NCBI GenBank assembly: GCA_019044685.2
Contig: JAGTXX020000007.1
Coordinates: forward strand, 372,001 to 436,000
Direction of reading: 5' to 3'
DNA length: 64,000 nt
Source: Nannochloris sp. 'desiccata'
Taxonomy: Eukaryota > Chlorophyta > Trebouxiophyceae > Chlorellales > Chlorellaceae
Part shown: piece after piece, positions 33,959-46,226 of the stretch
Layout of the letters: every line of letters starts with the position of its first letter
Position numbering within the stretch: the first letter of the stretch is position 1
Position numbers and translations under genes: made by a program
The notes under the pieces: model-generated
What the model was told of the DNA's origin: nothing
Databases searched by the model: none
The model's input: only the letters and a program-made list of their open reading frames with translations

Positions 33959-34121
33959 CTTGCAGTGATCTAGTTATAAATGAAAGATTGAAACCGGGGA
34001 GGAAGGAGGTAAAGAAATAGCGGGAAGGCAAAGGAATCAAATGGGTTCTAAATAAAGATTGCAACGAACAATAGTATGTTAGAAACAGCAGAGACGCTCT
34101 TGATATTGAGGCCAACATTCA

Positions 34122-37004
34122 ATGGCAAGTTGCCTTGAATTCATGCTCTGGTGCTCAGCACCGTGCTCTGCTCTGCCAGGGCCGCCGAGCACATTTGCGC
34201 TCAAAAAACCAGCCTTGGACCCTAGTTCCTGCAGCATCCTCCAACACATACCCATAATCTATAGTTGTAGGAAACATAGTCCCACGTTCCAATGGCCGAT
34301 CTTCTTCAGAATGGCCAGCATCATCCAAAATTTTCCCTCCGCTGAGCTGTCCAAAAAAGGCCCTGCTCTTCTACGCACAGTAGAAGCATGGTATTTCTCC
34401 CTGTCCGCATACGCATGTAGCATCGATAACGGTGCTAGTGCACCAAAACCCAGTATCTGGGTCCCCGGCAAAGACGCAGCAAAGGACGCCGGGTGCCTTT
34501 GTTCGTTCGCAGAAGACACCTCCACTCTAGTCTTCTCGTTTGATGGCGGTCTCCCTTTAGTTATTCGCAGCTTAGACCTCCATTATAGCAAAGAAAAGCT
34601 TATTACACAACGTCCTTGTTATTTCACCCCTGAAGATTGCGTTGGAGACGATGCTGAAGTCGTCACTGAGTACAATAATTGCTTTTCCAGCTTACTTTCT
34701 GGCATCGAAACTGCTCTTTCTCGCCTTGTTTCAACTGGAAAACCCCCCTTGAAAATTCTATGTACTGGATTTTGCATGGGAGGTGGTCTTGCAGTCCTTG
34801 CCGCTCCTTGGGCAGCTCTAAAATGGCCAAACTCTGACATCTCCTGCATCACTTTTGGCGCCCCAGTAATCGGCAACCCTGATTTCAATAAGACTTTCAA
34901 CTTACTTGTTGGGCTTAGTTATCGTGGTATCTATAGACTAGACCCCATTCCAGACATGCCGCGGCCATTTAATAAACTTAGTATCAAACTCTGCGCTACA
35001 GGGGATGATTTCTATTTCGACGGCCGTGGCAATAAATCTCCTTCTCGCAGCCCTCGTTCCCGTCCTCTACTCACTTTACACCACAATTTAAGCGATCACT
35101 CCATTGCAGCGTATGAACATGGCATCACCGCTGCTGTTTCAAGTCCTAGTCCTAGTGTTCCTGCTACTGCTGATGGGAGGGCCGTGTTGATTGATCCTCT
35201 CGTAGCAGGGCAGGTGTCGGAGCTATCTGAACGAGGTGACTGCACCTGTGCTCAGTGCCCTCGTGTTGCTGTGTCTGGCACTGGAATGGCGATTCGTAGT
35301 AGTAGTGCAATTATTCAGACAGATATGGATAATTTCGAAAAGGTGGAAAAAAAGCTAGATGCTAATATTGCAGTGCGTAATGAGCAGGATAGGGACGAGG
35401 AGAGGAGAGTGGCACCAGCAGAAACGGGCAGGAGAGGTAGTGATGTAGAAAAAAGAAATAGTAAAGTGCATCGTTCGAGTGCCTATATTGAAGCAGCACC
35501 ATTGCCTTCATGCATGACATCGTCATCAAATGCATTCTTTTCATGCTTAAGTGGCCTCTTTTCCCCTGTTCTTGGGAACAGAAGAATTTTTACTCTCTGC
35601 AACAGTAGCAACGGCAGCAGCAGCAGCGGTGGTGGTGGTGGTCGCATTTTAACAGGTGGTGGCGGTGGTGCTAGTGAGGACCCTCGTTCAATCCGATTAG
35701 ATCAGTTTTGGGCTGAAATGCATCTCCAAGCAGAAGCATTACGTGAATCTTCTGATGAGGTCATGTCGTACATGCATCAAGTCTTTTTAGGGGAAAAAAC
35801 ACAGCCTCCTGAAGTGGTGCAAACGGCAATGGCGGCGGCGGTGAGGTTGGGGCAACAGTCCTATGGGGATGCTTCAACAGAGACTACGAGTGCTTCTACT
35901 AATAATACTGGTGGTGGTGATTGTGGGAAAGGAGTCGCTGTAGATCTGTCTTCTATTTCAGGTACAAGCAGTACACCAGCAACAGAAAGAGACCGGATCA
36001 AGGTAAGGTTCATTCCAAACTTATAAAAATAAAGCTTCTTCTACTGTTACTTTTGCGTCTTCGACCGAGATTGATTGTTTCTGATGCGGTTCTTACTGTT
36101 TTAACACTTTTTAAAGAGAGTGGCTGCCAAGCGTTTGGCTCTTCCAGCCACCTGGGCAAACGCTTCCTACCTTTCCACAGCCGAACAATTCTCCATTGCT
36201 ACTAAAATAGAAAGCGTCACGTGCGTCAGAGATCCACGCACTGACGCTACGGTGTTCATCGGATGGATCCCTGATGAGTCATCAGCGGTCCTTTCTTTCC
36301 GTGGTACTGCCTCCAGAAGTGATGCTTTGGCAGATTTAAAAATTTTACCTCGACAAATTGAATTTCTTCCAGAGCTGTTCCCGGGCGCTACCGCTCACTT
36401 GGGATTTCTAACTCACTTTACTGGGTTGACTTCAGCGACACACGAAGAGAGGAATGTAGCCACAGCGTTGTTAAAATTAACTGGAGGTAAAAACCCAGGT
36501 CGGGTTATCTGTACAGGCCACAGCATGGGAGGCGCGTTGGCTTGTTTGGGTGCCACTTGGGCTGCGCTGCAATTCCCGGCAGCTGAAATACGATGCATTA
36601 CGTTTGGAGCTCCCAGAGTAGGTAATTCGCGTTTTATTCGAGCATTTAAGACTTTAGTAGGTATGCGTATGAGAGTCGTGCATGGGGCAGATCCTGTTCC
36701 TGCTGTGCCGCCTCCTTTGAGGTACACTCATTTTCAGCCGACGGTATTTTTGAGGAGGAATGGAAAATTGGAGTGGGGACCTGAAGGGTGGAACCGCCGC
36801 TTGGCGTTGGCTTTAAGCGATCACCATATGTTAAAGTACATATCATCGGTTGCAGCTGTGTTGGATGTGAAGGAGGTGGAGCAGAAGGAGGTGGGTGAGG
36901 GCGAGGCGGAGCAGAGGGAAAGGAATGAAATGGCGGTGGTGGCGGCGGCGGTGATGAGAGCGCCATGGACGTGGCTGCAAGCTTTGGGAAGTACTGAAGA
37001 GTGA
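34122..37004 (+). CDS. Double class-3 lipase; first domain has Cys in place of the active Ser
   Basis: Exons 34122-36002 and 36117-37004 join in phase 0 to give 922 residues. The second exon has no start codon of its own before residue 170, which argues for one fused gene. Domain 1 (about residues 85-330) has the lipase_3 elbow as GFCMGGG, where GxSxG is expected, while the Asp (RLDPIPDMP) and His (SDHSIAAY) are kept. A 300-residue Ser/Gly-rich linker follows. Domain 2 (about 635-885) has an intact GHSMGGA, Asp in GADPVPAVP and His in LSDHHML. Class-3 lipases split glycerolipids; domain 2 is predicted active, domain 1 altered. The start is uncertain: ATG 34311 is 63 codons later and begins nearer the domain. 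No signal peptide is obvious. Confidence 0.82.
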
Positions 37005-37474
37005 TATACTGGTGATTTCAAGGGGGTTTCTGAGTTGGCCTGTTGTTTCATTTATCTAATTTTGAGAGCAGTTAGAAAAACAATCATCATGATACTATGC
37101 CATACTATGAGCTGCTGTTGGAGTTGACGAGGACAGATTCTTCTGAACATCATTCTATTTTCTATCCATAAAACCATGATCAAGTGTAGGAATCATAACA
37201 TCAAAAACATTTTACATGTATTTTGCTCCTCCAACGGTCCCAGTTTGTCGATCTGCTCTTTTATATTATCGCCCTTTAATTCGGACACATCTTCGGTTGG
37301 TTGGCAAACAGAATTCAAACGGAATCCGCAAGCCCTCCGGATTTACGATCTAGATATTGAAGGTAAGGATCTATGCAGCCGATGGCGTGTAAATCTTAAG
37401 GTTTACTTCCAAAGTCAAAAAGTCATCTTTTACCATCTTGTATTCTTTGCAGCTAAAAAGCCTGCTAGTTTCCG
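37005..37474. promoter_or_regulatory. Intergenic and probable leader intron before the transporter
   Basis: A pair of splice sites (GTAAGG at 37361, TTTGCAG ending at 37452) brackets about 90 bases just upstream of the transporter ATG at 37475. Joining them does not extend the reading frame, so this would be an intron in the 5' leader. No other gene is seen. Confidence 0.4.
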
Positions 37475-39281
37475 ATGCAACACTTATACTCCGGACCTGT
37501 GGCCACCACAGAACGGCTCATAAGCCTGTCCTCTCTTTTGAGGGCTCCTCTGCGACCAAGGACATGGGCCGCCTCTCCTCCCCTCACGACTCGCCGCATC
37601 ACCACCATTCGCTCTCGCAGAGCTGATCTTTGTAAAGCTAGTGCTGAATCTAGAGAAGGTGATAGCGAATCTACCTCAGCATCATCATCAACCGCAGCAG
37701 GCGTTAGTTCTCTATCTGAACTTCCCGAGTACCCTGCTGATTTCATTCGTCGCCGTTGGATCACCTTTTTGGGCATTGTTTTAGGCTACTCATGCTTTTA
37801 TTTGACACGCAATAGTTTGACATACACTGCACCTGCTATGGTGGCAGATAAAATGCTCGGACTTTCCATGACTGACGTAAGTTTCTTTCTTTTAGATTTC
37901 TTAGGGAGGGAAACTATAAAGTTGTAAAGAAGCACCGCCCTCTATTTCTATGTCTATTTGCTAGATCTTTCCGGTGAGAGCTCCAATTGACTCTCTCTCT
38001 TCATCTTACTAAGACTCACGACACTACGTATTGTTCTACTTCTGCTTTTTTCTACAGATTGGCGCCCTTACTTCTATCTTTCCCATCATGTACGGCACAT
38101 CTAAATTCCTGTCTGGCGTCCTCGGTTCACGCACATCCCCCCGCTTCCTCCTCGCTGGTGGCCTCATGGCGACGGCCATAATGAACGTCTTGTTTGGTTT
38201 CTCTACCTCCATGCTTTGGTTTGCTGCCTTCTGGTCAGTCAACGGCATGCTTCAAGGTCTCGGCGCACCTGGCTGTGCTCGTATCTTGACGTCCTGGTAT
38301 GCAGCAAAAGAAAGAGGCACCTATTGGGGCATGTGGAATATTGCTCACAATATGGGTGGCTTTTTGGCCCCAATACTCGCTGGTACTGCAGCGAAATTGT
38401 ATGGATGGCAATGGGGTATGTTTGCGCCTGGTATTGTAGGCTTACTTATGGGTGGTTTCATTCTATTAGGGGTGAGGGATTCCCCCCAGGCAGCTGGTTT
38501 CTTACCGGTCGAGGTAGTAAAGCAGAATATCGCTGCTCCTAAAGCAGCTGGTACTGGTAGTGATGTTTCTGAAGAGAAGAAAGAGTCTTTAATTGATTTA
38601 TTGGTGACAGACGTGCTTAAAAATCCCTACGTTGTGGGCCTTGCCTTGACTTATTTCTTTGTATATGTCGTCAGGCAGGGCGTTACTTCGTGGTTCGTCT
38701 TCTATCTGTTGCAAGTGAAAGGCGTCGCTGATGCTGGAGCAGCATCTTTACGCGTTTCTGGTCTTGAACTTGGTGGGCTTGTGGGTTCTCTCCTCGCTGG
38801 AAAGCTTTCTGATATTTTAATCTCAAAAGCCAAACCCGGTCAAGGGACCGTCGGAAAACGGATCCAAGTAGTGATTGCCTACACCATCGGTGTAGCTGCA
38901 ATGCTTGTGGCCTTTGCAGCTACTCCTGCTACTATGGGGTGGGCACAATGGGCGTCAGTCTTTATGATTGGATTCTTCCTCTACGGCCCTCAAATGATGA
39001 TTGGTTTATGTGGAGCAGAACTTGTCCGACCTGATTCTGTGGGTGCTTCTCAAGGATTTTTGGGGTGGGTGGCGTATCTCGGTGCAGCGAACGCTGGTAT
39101 TCCTTTGTCGATTCTCGTCCGTGATTATGGGTGGGGTGCCTATTTTACGGCGTTGTTGGCTGCGTGTGGAGTCGCTGTTGCGTTGTTGTTGCCAATGATT
39201 AATGCCAAGTCGTATGTGCAGGCGCAAAAGGAAAAAGAGAGCGGTCTTGGCGGTGGTGGTGGTACCCCTAAGTTGGCATAA
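37475..39281 (+). CDS. GlpT/UhpT-type organophosphate:phosphate antiporter (MFS)
   Basis: Exons 37475-37876 and 38058-39281 give 541 residues. The first 85 residues are Ser/Arg/Thr-rich and poor in acid residues up to about 55, as in a plastid or mitochondrial transit peptide. Twelve membrane helices follow, starting RRRWITFLGIVLGYSCFYLTR, a family hallmark (FYLxRxS). Other marks are GTSKFLSGVLGSRTSPR (GlpT loop 2-3), SVNGMLQGLGAPGCARILTSW and GMWNIAHNMGG. The family swaps glycerol-3-phosphate or hexose phosphates for phosphate; the substrate here is not determined. Plant relatives are called G3Pp. If the leader is cleaved, it lies in the inner envelope of an organelle, which is inference. 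Confidence 0.9.
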
Positions 39282-40218
39282 TAGCTTGCAAAACATATAA
39301 ACCATAATTACCTGGTATGTATGTATGCTGGGTAGAGACTTAGTAAACCTAGTATAGAGAAAAGAATTTGTTTGTTTTTGCTTTTTTTTGGTATTTTCTC
39401 TTTCATTAAGAAAAAAAAATCCCCGTCTAGCCACCGTCTTCTCCGCGCTCAGGGGTTTTTTTTGCCCCTTACTTGGCACTGAATCGTAATATGGTGAACT
39501 GGTTATAGTTGTCTAATTGGAGTGGGGTGTTTTAGGTTTCTATAGTGCACAACTGTCTCTTTCTACTCATTGTCATGTCTCATTTAAATGGTTTTGCCGA
39601 TATTCATTTTCAAAAGAAATAATAATAACAATCATGGATTGTGTGCAGTTTACTGCGTCAATACTCTTTACTGTTGCTTCTTTTTATCAGTTTATGAGGT
39701 ACATTAAAAGATCTTGCCAACTAGTTTATTAGCTGACGACGTCGTGCATATTGTAAATCTTTCTTTCCCACAAGAACATACCCAAGAGCATAGCCACGTG
39801 CATAGCCACGTTTGATAAGTTCCTCCTTCACAGTTGTCTCATAGCTGGTCTTGAAACAAAAACATCTCCCAACGTTTCCCGCAAATCAACCAGCCCTTCT
39901 CACACCTAAAAAGTGCCATGTCTTATTGGTCGTTGGCTTTTGAGCAAATTTTAACATGATTTCCGTGACCGTTCAAGTCGAGGACTTCTACAACAGAATT
40001 ACGCAATAGTTCAATGGATTCTTCCCAGCTCCGACCTACTGCAAGAGTAGCCGTACAGAATTACATAGATTGATGATTTTAACGTTCATAGCATAGGAAT
40101 AAGCGCACTAATAATAGCAAATTAAAGTGAAAAAGAAAGAAAGAAGCACTACAAGCACAAAATGTACACCACAAAACTGCTGACCCCAGCGTTCCGCCAG
40201 CACCCTAACTCAATAAAC
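39282..40218. other. Gene-poor interval, 940 bases
   Basis: The transporter's 3' region is followed by sequence without an open frame of interest. A tandem word GCATAGCCACGT occurs twice at 39788-39811. No repeat copy of the 8.5/14.5-kb family and no tRNA was recognised. Confidence 0.45.
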
Positions 40219-40726
40219 TCAGCAATGCTTCTCACGCATGTCACGGGTGGCTGGATTTGCTTGCTTTATGGTCTCAGCAACGTTCTGCACGAGAGTCGAG
40301 AATAGCAGAAGGGAAAGTAAGCAACGTTTCTCCGGAGAATACCCAATTTTCTCAGCTCATTTGTACTAAAACCCTATTATTTTCTCCCTTTCATACTTAC
40401 GTGCAGTAAACCTCCTTCAGCTGGCTGCCCTTCTCCAGGCATAGCTTCCCTTCCAGGTCCCATATTCGCTTGCTGTTGTAAGCCCTCATTTTTATCAAGC
40501 TGCGGGAAATTCTCCTCAGCCTTCTGCACGAGCTCCTGTGTCTGCATTTTATTATGTGAGAAGAAATATTAGCGCTTATATGTCTGGTAGAAGCCCTAAT
40601 TCGAGTTAAACGCTTCGATGAGGGCAGGCTTAAAGGCTAAAAATGGCCATTAAAGCACTTCTTGGGTTTGAGTGCACTGCCTACCTCCTTGTCCTTGCCA
40701 ATCTGGGGTTCTTGTCTATCAGCCAT
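40219..40726 (-). CDS. Small hydrophilic protein, 82 residues, three exons
   Basis: Reverse-strand exons 40685-40726, 40401-40541 and 40219-40284 each have clean splice sites (GTAGGC, GTAAGT; AATGCAG, CGTGCAG) and join in phase 0 throughout, giving 14 + 47 + 21 codons. The protein starts MADRQEPQIGKDKE, has a middle rich in Gln, Glu, Gly and Pro, and ends NVAETIKQANPATRDMREKHC. It has no hydrophobic stretch and a composition like LEA or other stress-type hydrophilins, but I recognise no named motif, so that label is tentative. Each exon is too short to be seen as an open frame of 60 codons. Consistency of six splice borders and the frame supports a real gene. Confidence 0.72.
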
Positions 40727-41089
40727 GATTGTTTATTCTTAAACAATGTATAAATACCCCACAGTTGTGAGCGTTTGGGCTTTCATAAGGGTTTCATTGC
40801 AAGGTCGAGACTCCAGCTTCTGAGCAGAGAACAGTGGCAGGCCTTGAAGCCTCAGGCTTAGCCTGAGGCTCACACAAGCTTGAGCTCACAGAATTTAAGA
40901 TCAATAGAATCAAAGTCATTGCAAACGCTAAATGGTTTATTTGTAATTATCTACTATTTATGATACCAAACACACCCATTATACCTCACCAACTTACTAC
41001 TCTTTAAAGTAATTATTTGAATATTTGATCTCATTAAAATTTACAGAAATGAATTCTTTTAGCAGAATTCTCCCTTTTTCTTTGTCATA
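40727..41089. promoter_or_regulatory. Divergent promoter region, small hydrophilic protein / anion exporter
   Basis: The 363 bases between two divergent starts include an imperfect repeat of GCCTCAGGCTTAGCCTGAGGC (40846-40870), a palindrome capable of forming a hairpin with arms GCCTCAGGC / GCCTGAGGC. The remainder is AT-rich. A regulatory role of the palindrome is not shown. Confidence 0.45.
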
Positions 41090-44000
41090 ATGGCGGAATC
41101 ATCAGGAGATAAATGCAGAGGAATAAAAATTCGGATTAAAGATGCGATCAAGCGGCCTGAGTTTCGCGCATCAATCCAGGCTTCCGTCGGCTACTTCCTC
41201 CTCCTCTCCATTCTCAGTGCCCCTTCTATATGGCTTGGCCTATCCTTGCCCACTTGCCTCATCGGTCCTATCTATGCCTTTGTCTCCTTCACCGTGGTCC
41301 TTCAAACAAACGTTGGAACCGCACTCAATTGGGTTATTCAACGCATTATAGCGGCATCGCTTGCCGGCGCCCTCGGCCTCTGCTGCGTCTACATCACCTA
41401 CGCTGCAAATGGATCCACCTACCTCCCTTCAGTCACCAAAGCTGCTGTCATGACGACATTTACCTCCATTCTAGGCTTTTTAATCATCATGGGTGGCTAT
41501 CGGTGGCCGAAAGTTTGGTTTGGTTTCATCGTTGCAAGCCTTTCTCTGCCCATCATAGCTCTTTCCGGCTTCCATTTAAGCTATGTAGAGCCTCTAACGA
41601 TGCCATATTTCCTTATGAACGTATGTATTGGTGTTGCAATGGCTGCTTTGGTGTCTATGTTTGTACTACCGATCACTGCCGGCAGTACAATCAGAGGTAC
41701 TACCAGTAAATGCTTGCTATTGCTCGGTCAAGGGACCAAAGAACTGATGGAAATTTTGTTGGAGGAACCAATTCAACAACAAAAACAGCACCAACATAGC
41801 GCTTCTACTTGTACCTTTTCTGATGGTGGTGGTGCTGTTGTTGTTGTTAAATTAACTGGGTTTATAGAATCATGGGCAAATCCCGTGAGTACAGCTCTAG
41901 TTAAAGCAAAGGCTCTCCTTGTCCCAGTTGCAACTGAAGTAGATATATACCACCGCCCGGTGCTCTTCCCCCGCTACGCCTATGGTTGTTTGTTAGACCT
42001 TTTACGGCATTACATGTCGACTTTAATGACGTTGGCGTATCTAATACAAGGCGAAGCACCATTAGGGGCTGTTAGAACTTTAAATAATGAGATTCTGCGA
42101 GTTGTAGAGAGGATCGAACGTTGCTTTTCCACTGCCGCAGAGGTTTTGGAGAGCAGCTGCAGAGGCGGTGGGGTTTTGGATACAGATGAAAAGAAAGCTG
42201 CTGTGTTGTATGTGGAGGGGTTGGACAAGTTGACTGAATTAGAGAATGCGTTGCATACATTATCTACGAACCATATTGATATACCCTGCTTGGCTACTAG
42301 TAGCACAACTACCACCTCATCTACCTTTCATAAATATAATGGCGGAAAGGACACAACGCCAACAGCAGCTATCCCAAATTCATTGGATTCGAATGGTGCT
42401 GCGACGTATACAGAAGGTGAAATAGTCATGGCTGATACTGTCATCGCCATTATATTCGCTCTTGGTTCCCGTTTACGTAGACTTTATTTTGTGTTGCCTG
42501 AGGTGCTGTCTCATCGAGATACCCAAGTGTGGGAGGCTTGGCGAAAGCATTATAAAGGACACAATTGGGATTTTGATGATGAAGAACCTAGTTCAAGTAC
42601 CAGACAAGAAGGCCGTAGCAGGAGAAGCAGTAGAGAATATGCAGAAATGAGTTGTGATGGTAATTTGATTAGCAGGAGCGGTGATAGCCATGGTGGGTCT
42701 CCATCGTTAACGACACCATCGTCCGCTTTTTCTTCAGCTCCCTTGCAAAGACAAGTCTCTGAAGTGAGGTCTCCATTAACGTCTCATCATTTAGATAGGC
42801 TTCCAAGTCTACCTATTGATGAAGGTAAGATAGATGGAGAACTCGGCAGTGGCTGTGCCCCTGCTGTGGGCGGTGATGGCGGTGGGCATCTTGAGGTTAA
42901 TGAGGTGGTGCAACAACAACAAGAACAATCTTCTTCTTCTTCTTCCTCTTCTCCTCCTCTCCCTCCTTCTTTCTTCTCTGGGATGAGACAACGTTGGAGT
43001 GCCCTGCCTAGCTTAGTAGATATCGATCTTCCTTACGGTTTCTCAGGAGAAATGCTCGTTCTCTCTCTTCAAGTCGGCATCGCCCTTGCCGCTGCCTCCA
43101 TCGTTCACGTCTGTTCAGCTTCTTATGACGCTCTAAATGAAAATACTATCTGGGTAGTGGTAACTGTAGCTGTATTAGCGCAGAAATCAGTAGGAGGGCT
43201 GGTTTTAAGAGGGGGTAATAGAGTGATTGGCACCGTCATGGCTGGAATGCTGGGTTTAGGGTAAGTTTAAAAATTGAAAACTGTACTTGTTCTCTTCTGT
43301 TTCCCGTCTTTAGGCAAACTTTTGTCATACTAAGCAAGGCTATTTACTCTCACTTTCGTTCTTCTCTTCAAGCTGGTATTAACAATTTTTTTCTATTTTG
43401 TCTTTTTTCTCCCTTTCTTCCTTTTCCCCCCACTTCTTTCTTATTTTCTTATACAGGGTACTTTATTTTGTGTATCTCACCAACGGCCTCAGCTACAGCA
43501 ATCGCATCCTGAAATTCATTTTTATGACCCTCAGCCTGTCCATCCTTTCTGGGATACTCATGTGGGGCTCAATGAGAGCCCCCATTCAGTACAGCTACGC
43601 GTGGATGGTCTGCAAATTCACACTGCCTATAATTTGCCTCGTCGGCTATTCGGGTGAGAAACTTCTCCCTGAAACAGCTTTATGGCGATTACTGAACATT
43701 TCAATAGGCTTAGCTATTGATCTCGTCGTCACATCACTCGTGTTCCCACAATCTACAAAAGGAGCGGTGGAAAGAAGGGTGTGTAAGGTACTGAATGACC
43801 TGGCCGAAATTAGTACTGCCACAAGTAGAAAAATATTGCCTGCGAGGTCTGAACAATTAAGTTTTAGCATGAGCAGAACATCATCTATGCCGTTCAAATG
43901 GCAGTCACCTCCTATTTTTTCGTCTAATCAACCACAAGAGCAGAAACTCAAGGAAAAAGAAAAGGAAAATCTACAGCAGGAGGTGGTTGGACCAAGTGTT

Positions 44001-45260
44001 AATGGTGCTAATGGCGGCGGCGGTGGTGGTGGTGGTGCTAGTGGTGGTGGAAATGCGGAGCTGGTAGAAAGAGCGCCAAGAGGAGAGGAGGATAAGGATG
44101 CTAATTTGACACCGTTATCAACAAAGAATTTACACATACGCACTACTAGTAGTAGTCCTACCACTACTACAACGTCTGCTCCTCGTTGCTCAACAAAAAA
44201 TATATCTGACAATGCCACTCTCTCTTCGTCTCCTTCTTATTTTATTTCTTCCCCAACAAAGCACCGAAGCAAGAAAAAATTTAGGAAAGATCGAACCCGT
44301 TGGCTGAAACACGTTGCACTAGGCAAACCAGTTCTCCAACTCCGCCCACTAGGCCAGGACGCTGCATCGCTCCTTGTTGCAATTGGTGAACTTGAGATTA
44401 TCGCTTCTTTTGAAGGAAAAATGAAGATTTCAAAATTCAATATTTTTCCTCGAGGCAAAAGCAATCAAGTGGAAAATGAAGAAAAGTTTGCGGGAAAAAT
44501 TACCACTGTCCGTCGTGCATTACGTCGTATGCTCAACGCTTTGCTCTCCTTTGTTTACGTCCTAGATGGGCCAGATGTCCCTCATTTGAAACTACTTTTG
44601 CAGCACCGACAGAATATAGATTCTGTGATGGTGCAATTAAGTGAATGTTTGCTTGCATTACGTGCGGTCGCTTCACATAACAAGGTTACTGAACTTCCTC
44701 TCGACCGTCTTCTTACCACACAAATAAAGCTCCGGGAAGAAATGCAGGGGTTGATTAAAGAAATTGAGAAAGTGCCGCCACCATTGAGGTGCACACAAGC
44801 CGATGTTGTTCTTGGTTTTGCTGGGCTTGGAGTGTTGATCGCTGCGGTGCAGACATTAGGCGAGCTTTCTGATGCTGTAGTAGACATGTTTGCATCACCT
44901 AGTAGTGGCCTTATGGAGAGCACAAATTCTGCTGGTGCTTGCGCTGCTTGTGCCGGTGGCGAGAGCGCAAAAGTACCACAGGCTGGAGAAGAAAAAGAAA
45001 AAATAACGGAAGAAGAAGATGATGATGCCGAGGGAAGAGATCAGTTTCCTCCTAGTAGCGCTAGTAGTAGTGCTACATCGTTAGCAAACAAGGCAAGCAG
45101 CAGTAGTAATGCAAGCCTGTTGTATTCCCAACAGGCTGGCAATATGAGGTGGTCTAGCAGTGCAAAGGTATTACTGGGTGGTGGTGGTGTCGTCGGTGTT
45201 CGTGATGAAGATGAAGACCTGGAGGCAGGGCTCGCTCAAGGGTTTGGGCATGGAGATTGA
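41090..45260 (+). CDS. Large FUSC/ALMT-like anion exporter, duplicated membrane halves
   Basis: Exons 41090-43260 and 43457-45260 give 1324 residues. The first half has about six membrane helices (residues 25-210), then a long soluble region. The second membrane half (about 660-830) carries the stretch NENTIWVVVTVAVLAQKSVG then GGNRVIGTVMAGMLG, a close match in style to plant ALMT (W-V-V ... KG-NR-xxGTxxAG), and a later helix ending ISIGLAIDLVVTSLVFP. Both halves end in helical soluble domains interrupted by Ser/Gly-rich low-complexity inserts. The arrangement, two 6-helix halves each with a cytosolic domain, is that of the FUSC/aromatic-acid exporter group, with fungal BRE4-like proteins the nearest in size. 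It probably moves organic anions across the plasma membrane or vacuole; substrate unknown. Confidence 0.82.
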
Positions 45261-46226
45261 TGATTTTCGATGGGTTAATTTAATGGTTTTTTGTATATCT
45301 ACTACTAGTAAAGACTCTACGGTAGAGTCTTTTTATTGATATATATTATTTCTGTATTGGGTTTTGTGTATTTCTGTGATCGTTCAACGGTTGAACCAGT
45401 TAGTCATCCTTTATTTACTTAGATATTATGGAGGGCACCCTGTGGCCGCCACTTCTTTATTGAATTATCCAATGAATAGAATCAAAAAGAGCTATATTGG
45501 CGTTATGTATAAGAATCTTTTGGAAAAGATCTTATTTATATGAATAGCGCCTAAAAAAACAAAAGCAAAGGACCCCGGTGAGAGGTGACTAAAGGGCAGA
45601 AACTGGTTGGCTTATATATTTATTATTGTATTGAAAACATCGCTTTGTTTTGATTGATTGTAAGGATGAAAGTAAAATTGAAAACCTGCTGCCACCGCAG
45701 CCACCGCCAGTTTTTGGAGAGAGTTGTTTTAGTTTTCAGGAGGTTGAATCTTGCTATGGCCCAGCAGTTGGAAATAAACATATTTACTATTGAATGAAGA
45801 CTCTTTCGGCGCTATGTATCATACATAATAGTATGTCCTAGATTTTACATAGCTCAACCTCACCTAAAACTTTCTTGGCTGCGGAGACGGAGCAACAAGG
45901 TTGCACAACCTTGTATTTATTTATGAAATCTTCTTTACACGACATGTGCTTAACAAAACTCCGCAGTATTCTTGCAACTCAACTGGTGTTTTATCTAAGG
46001 GGGCCCCCTGAAGTTTTACCCTGGTGGCTTCTCACGATCCCTCAAGTCACCTTGTTAGGGTTATATCTTGCTCTGTTATGGCAGCTCCTTCAAGGTTGGA
46101 AGCTGCTGCAGTGCCGTCGAATCAAGAGGCAAGATGAAGGGGAACCCTAAAGACTGTATTGGATAAAATTCGACTTAAATTTAAACTCTTATTATATTGT
46201 ACCTTGGATCTTTTGTATCTAAAAGG
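45261..46226. other. Intergenic interval, 966 bases
   Basis: The exporter's 3' region has a hairpin-like ACTCTACGGTAGAGTC (45314-45329) followed by T4. A 91-codon frame at 45875-46150 lacks an ATG start and is not supported. A GC-rich word CTGCTGCCACCGCAGCCACCGCC lies at 45688-45710. No RNA gene recognised. Confidence 0.45.

Noticed and set aside
36120..37004. Second lipase as a separate gene
   Set aside because: No ATG precedes the domain, and good splice sites join it in phase to the first lipase exon.
45875..46150. 91-codon plus frame with a hydrophobic segment
   Set aside because: It has no ATG start (begins with TTG), no splice site giving one, and no recognisable content.
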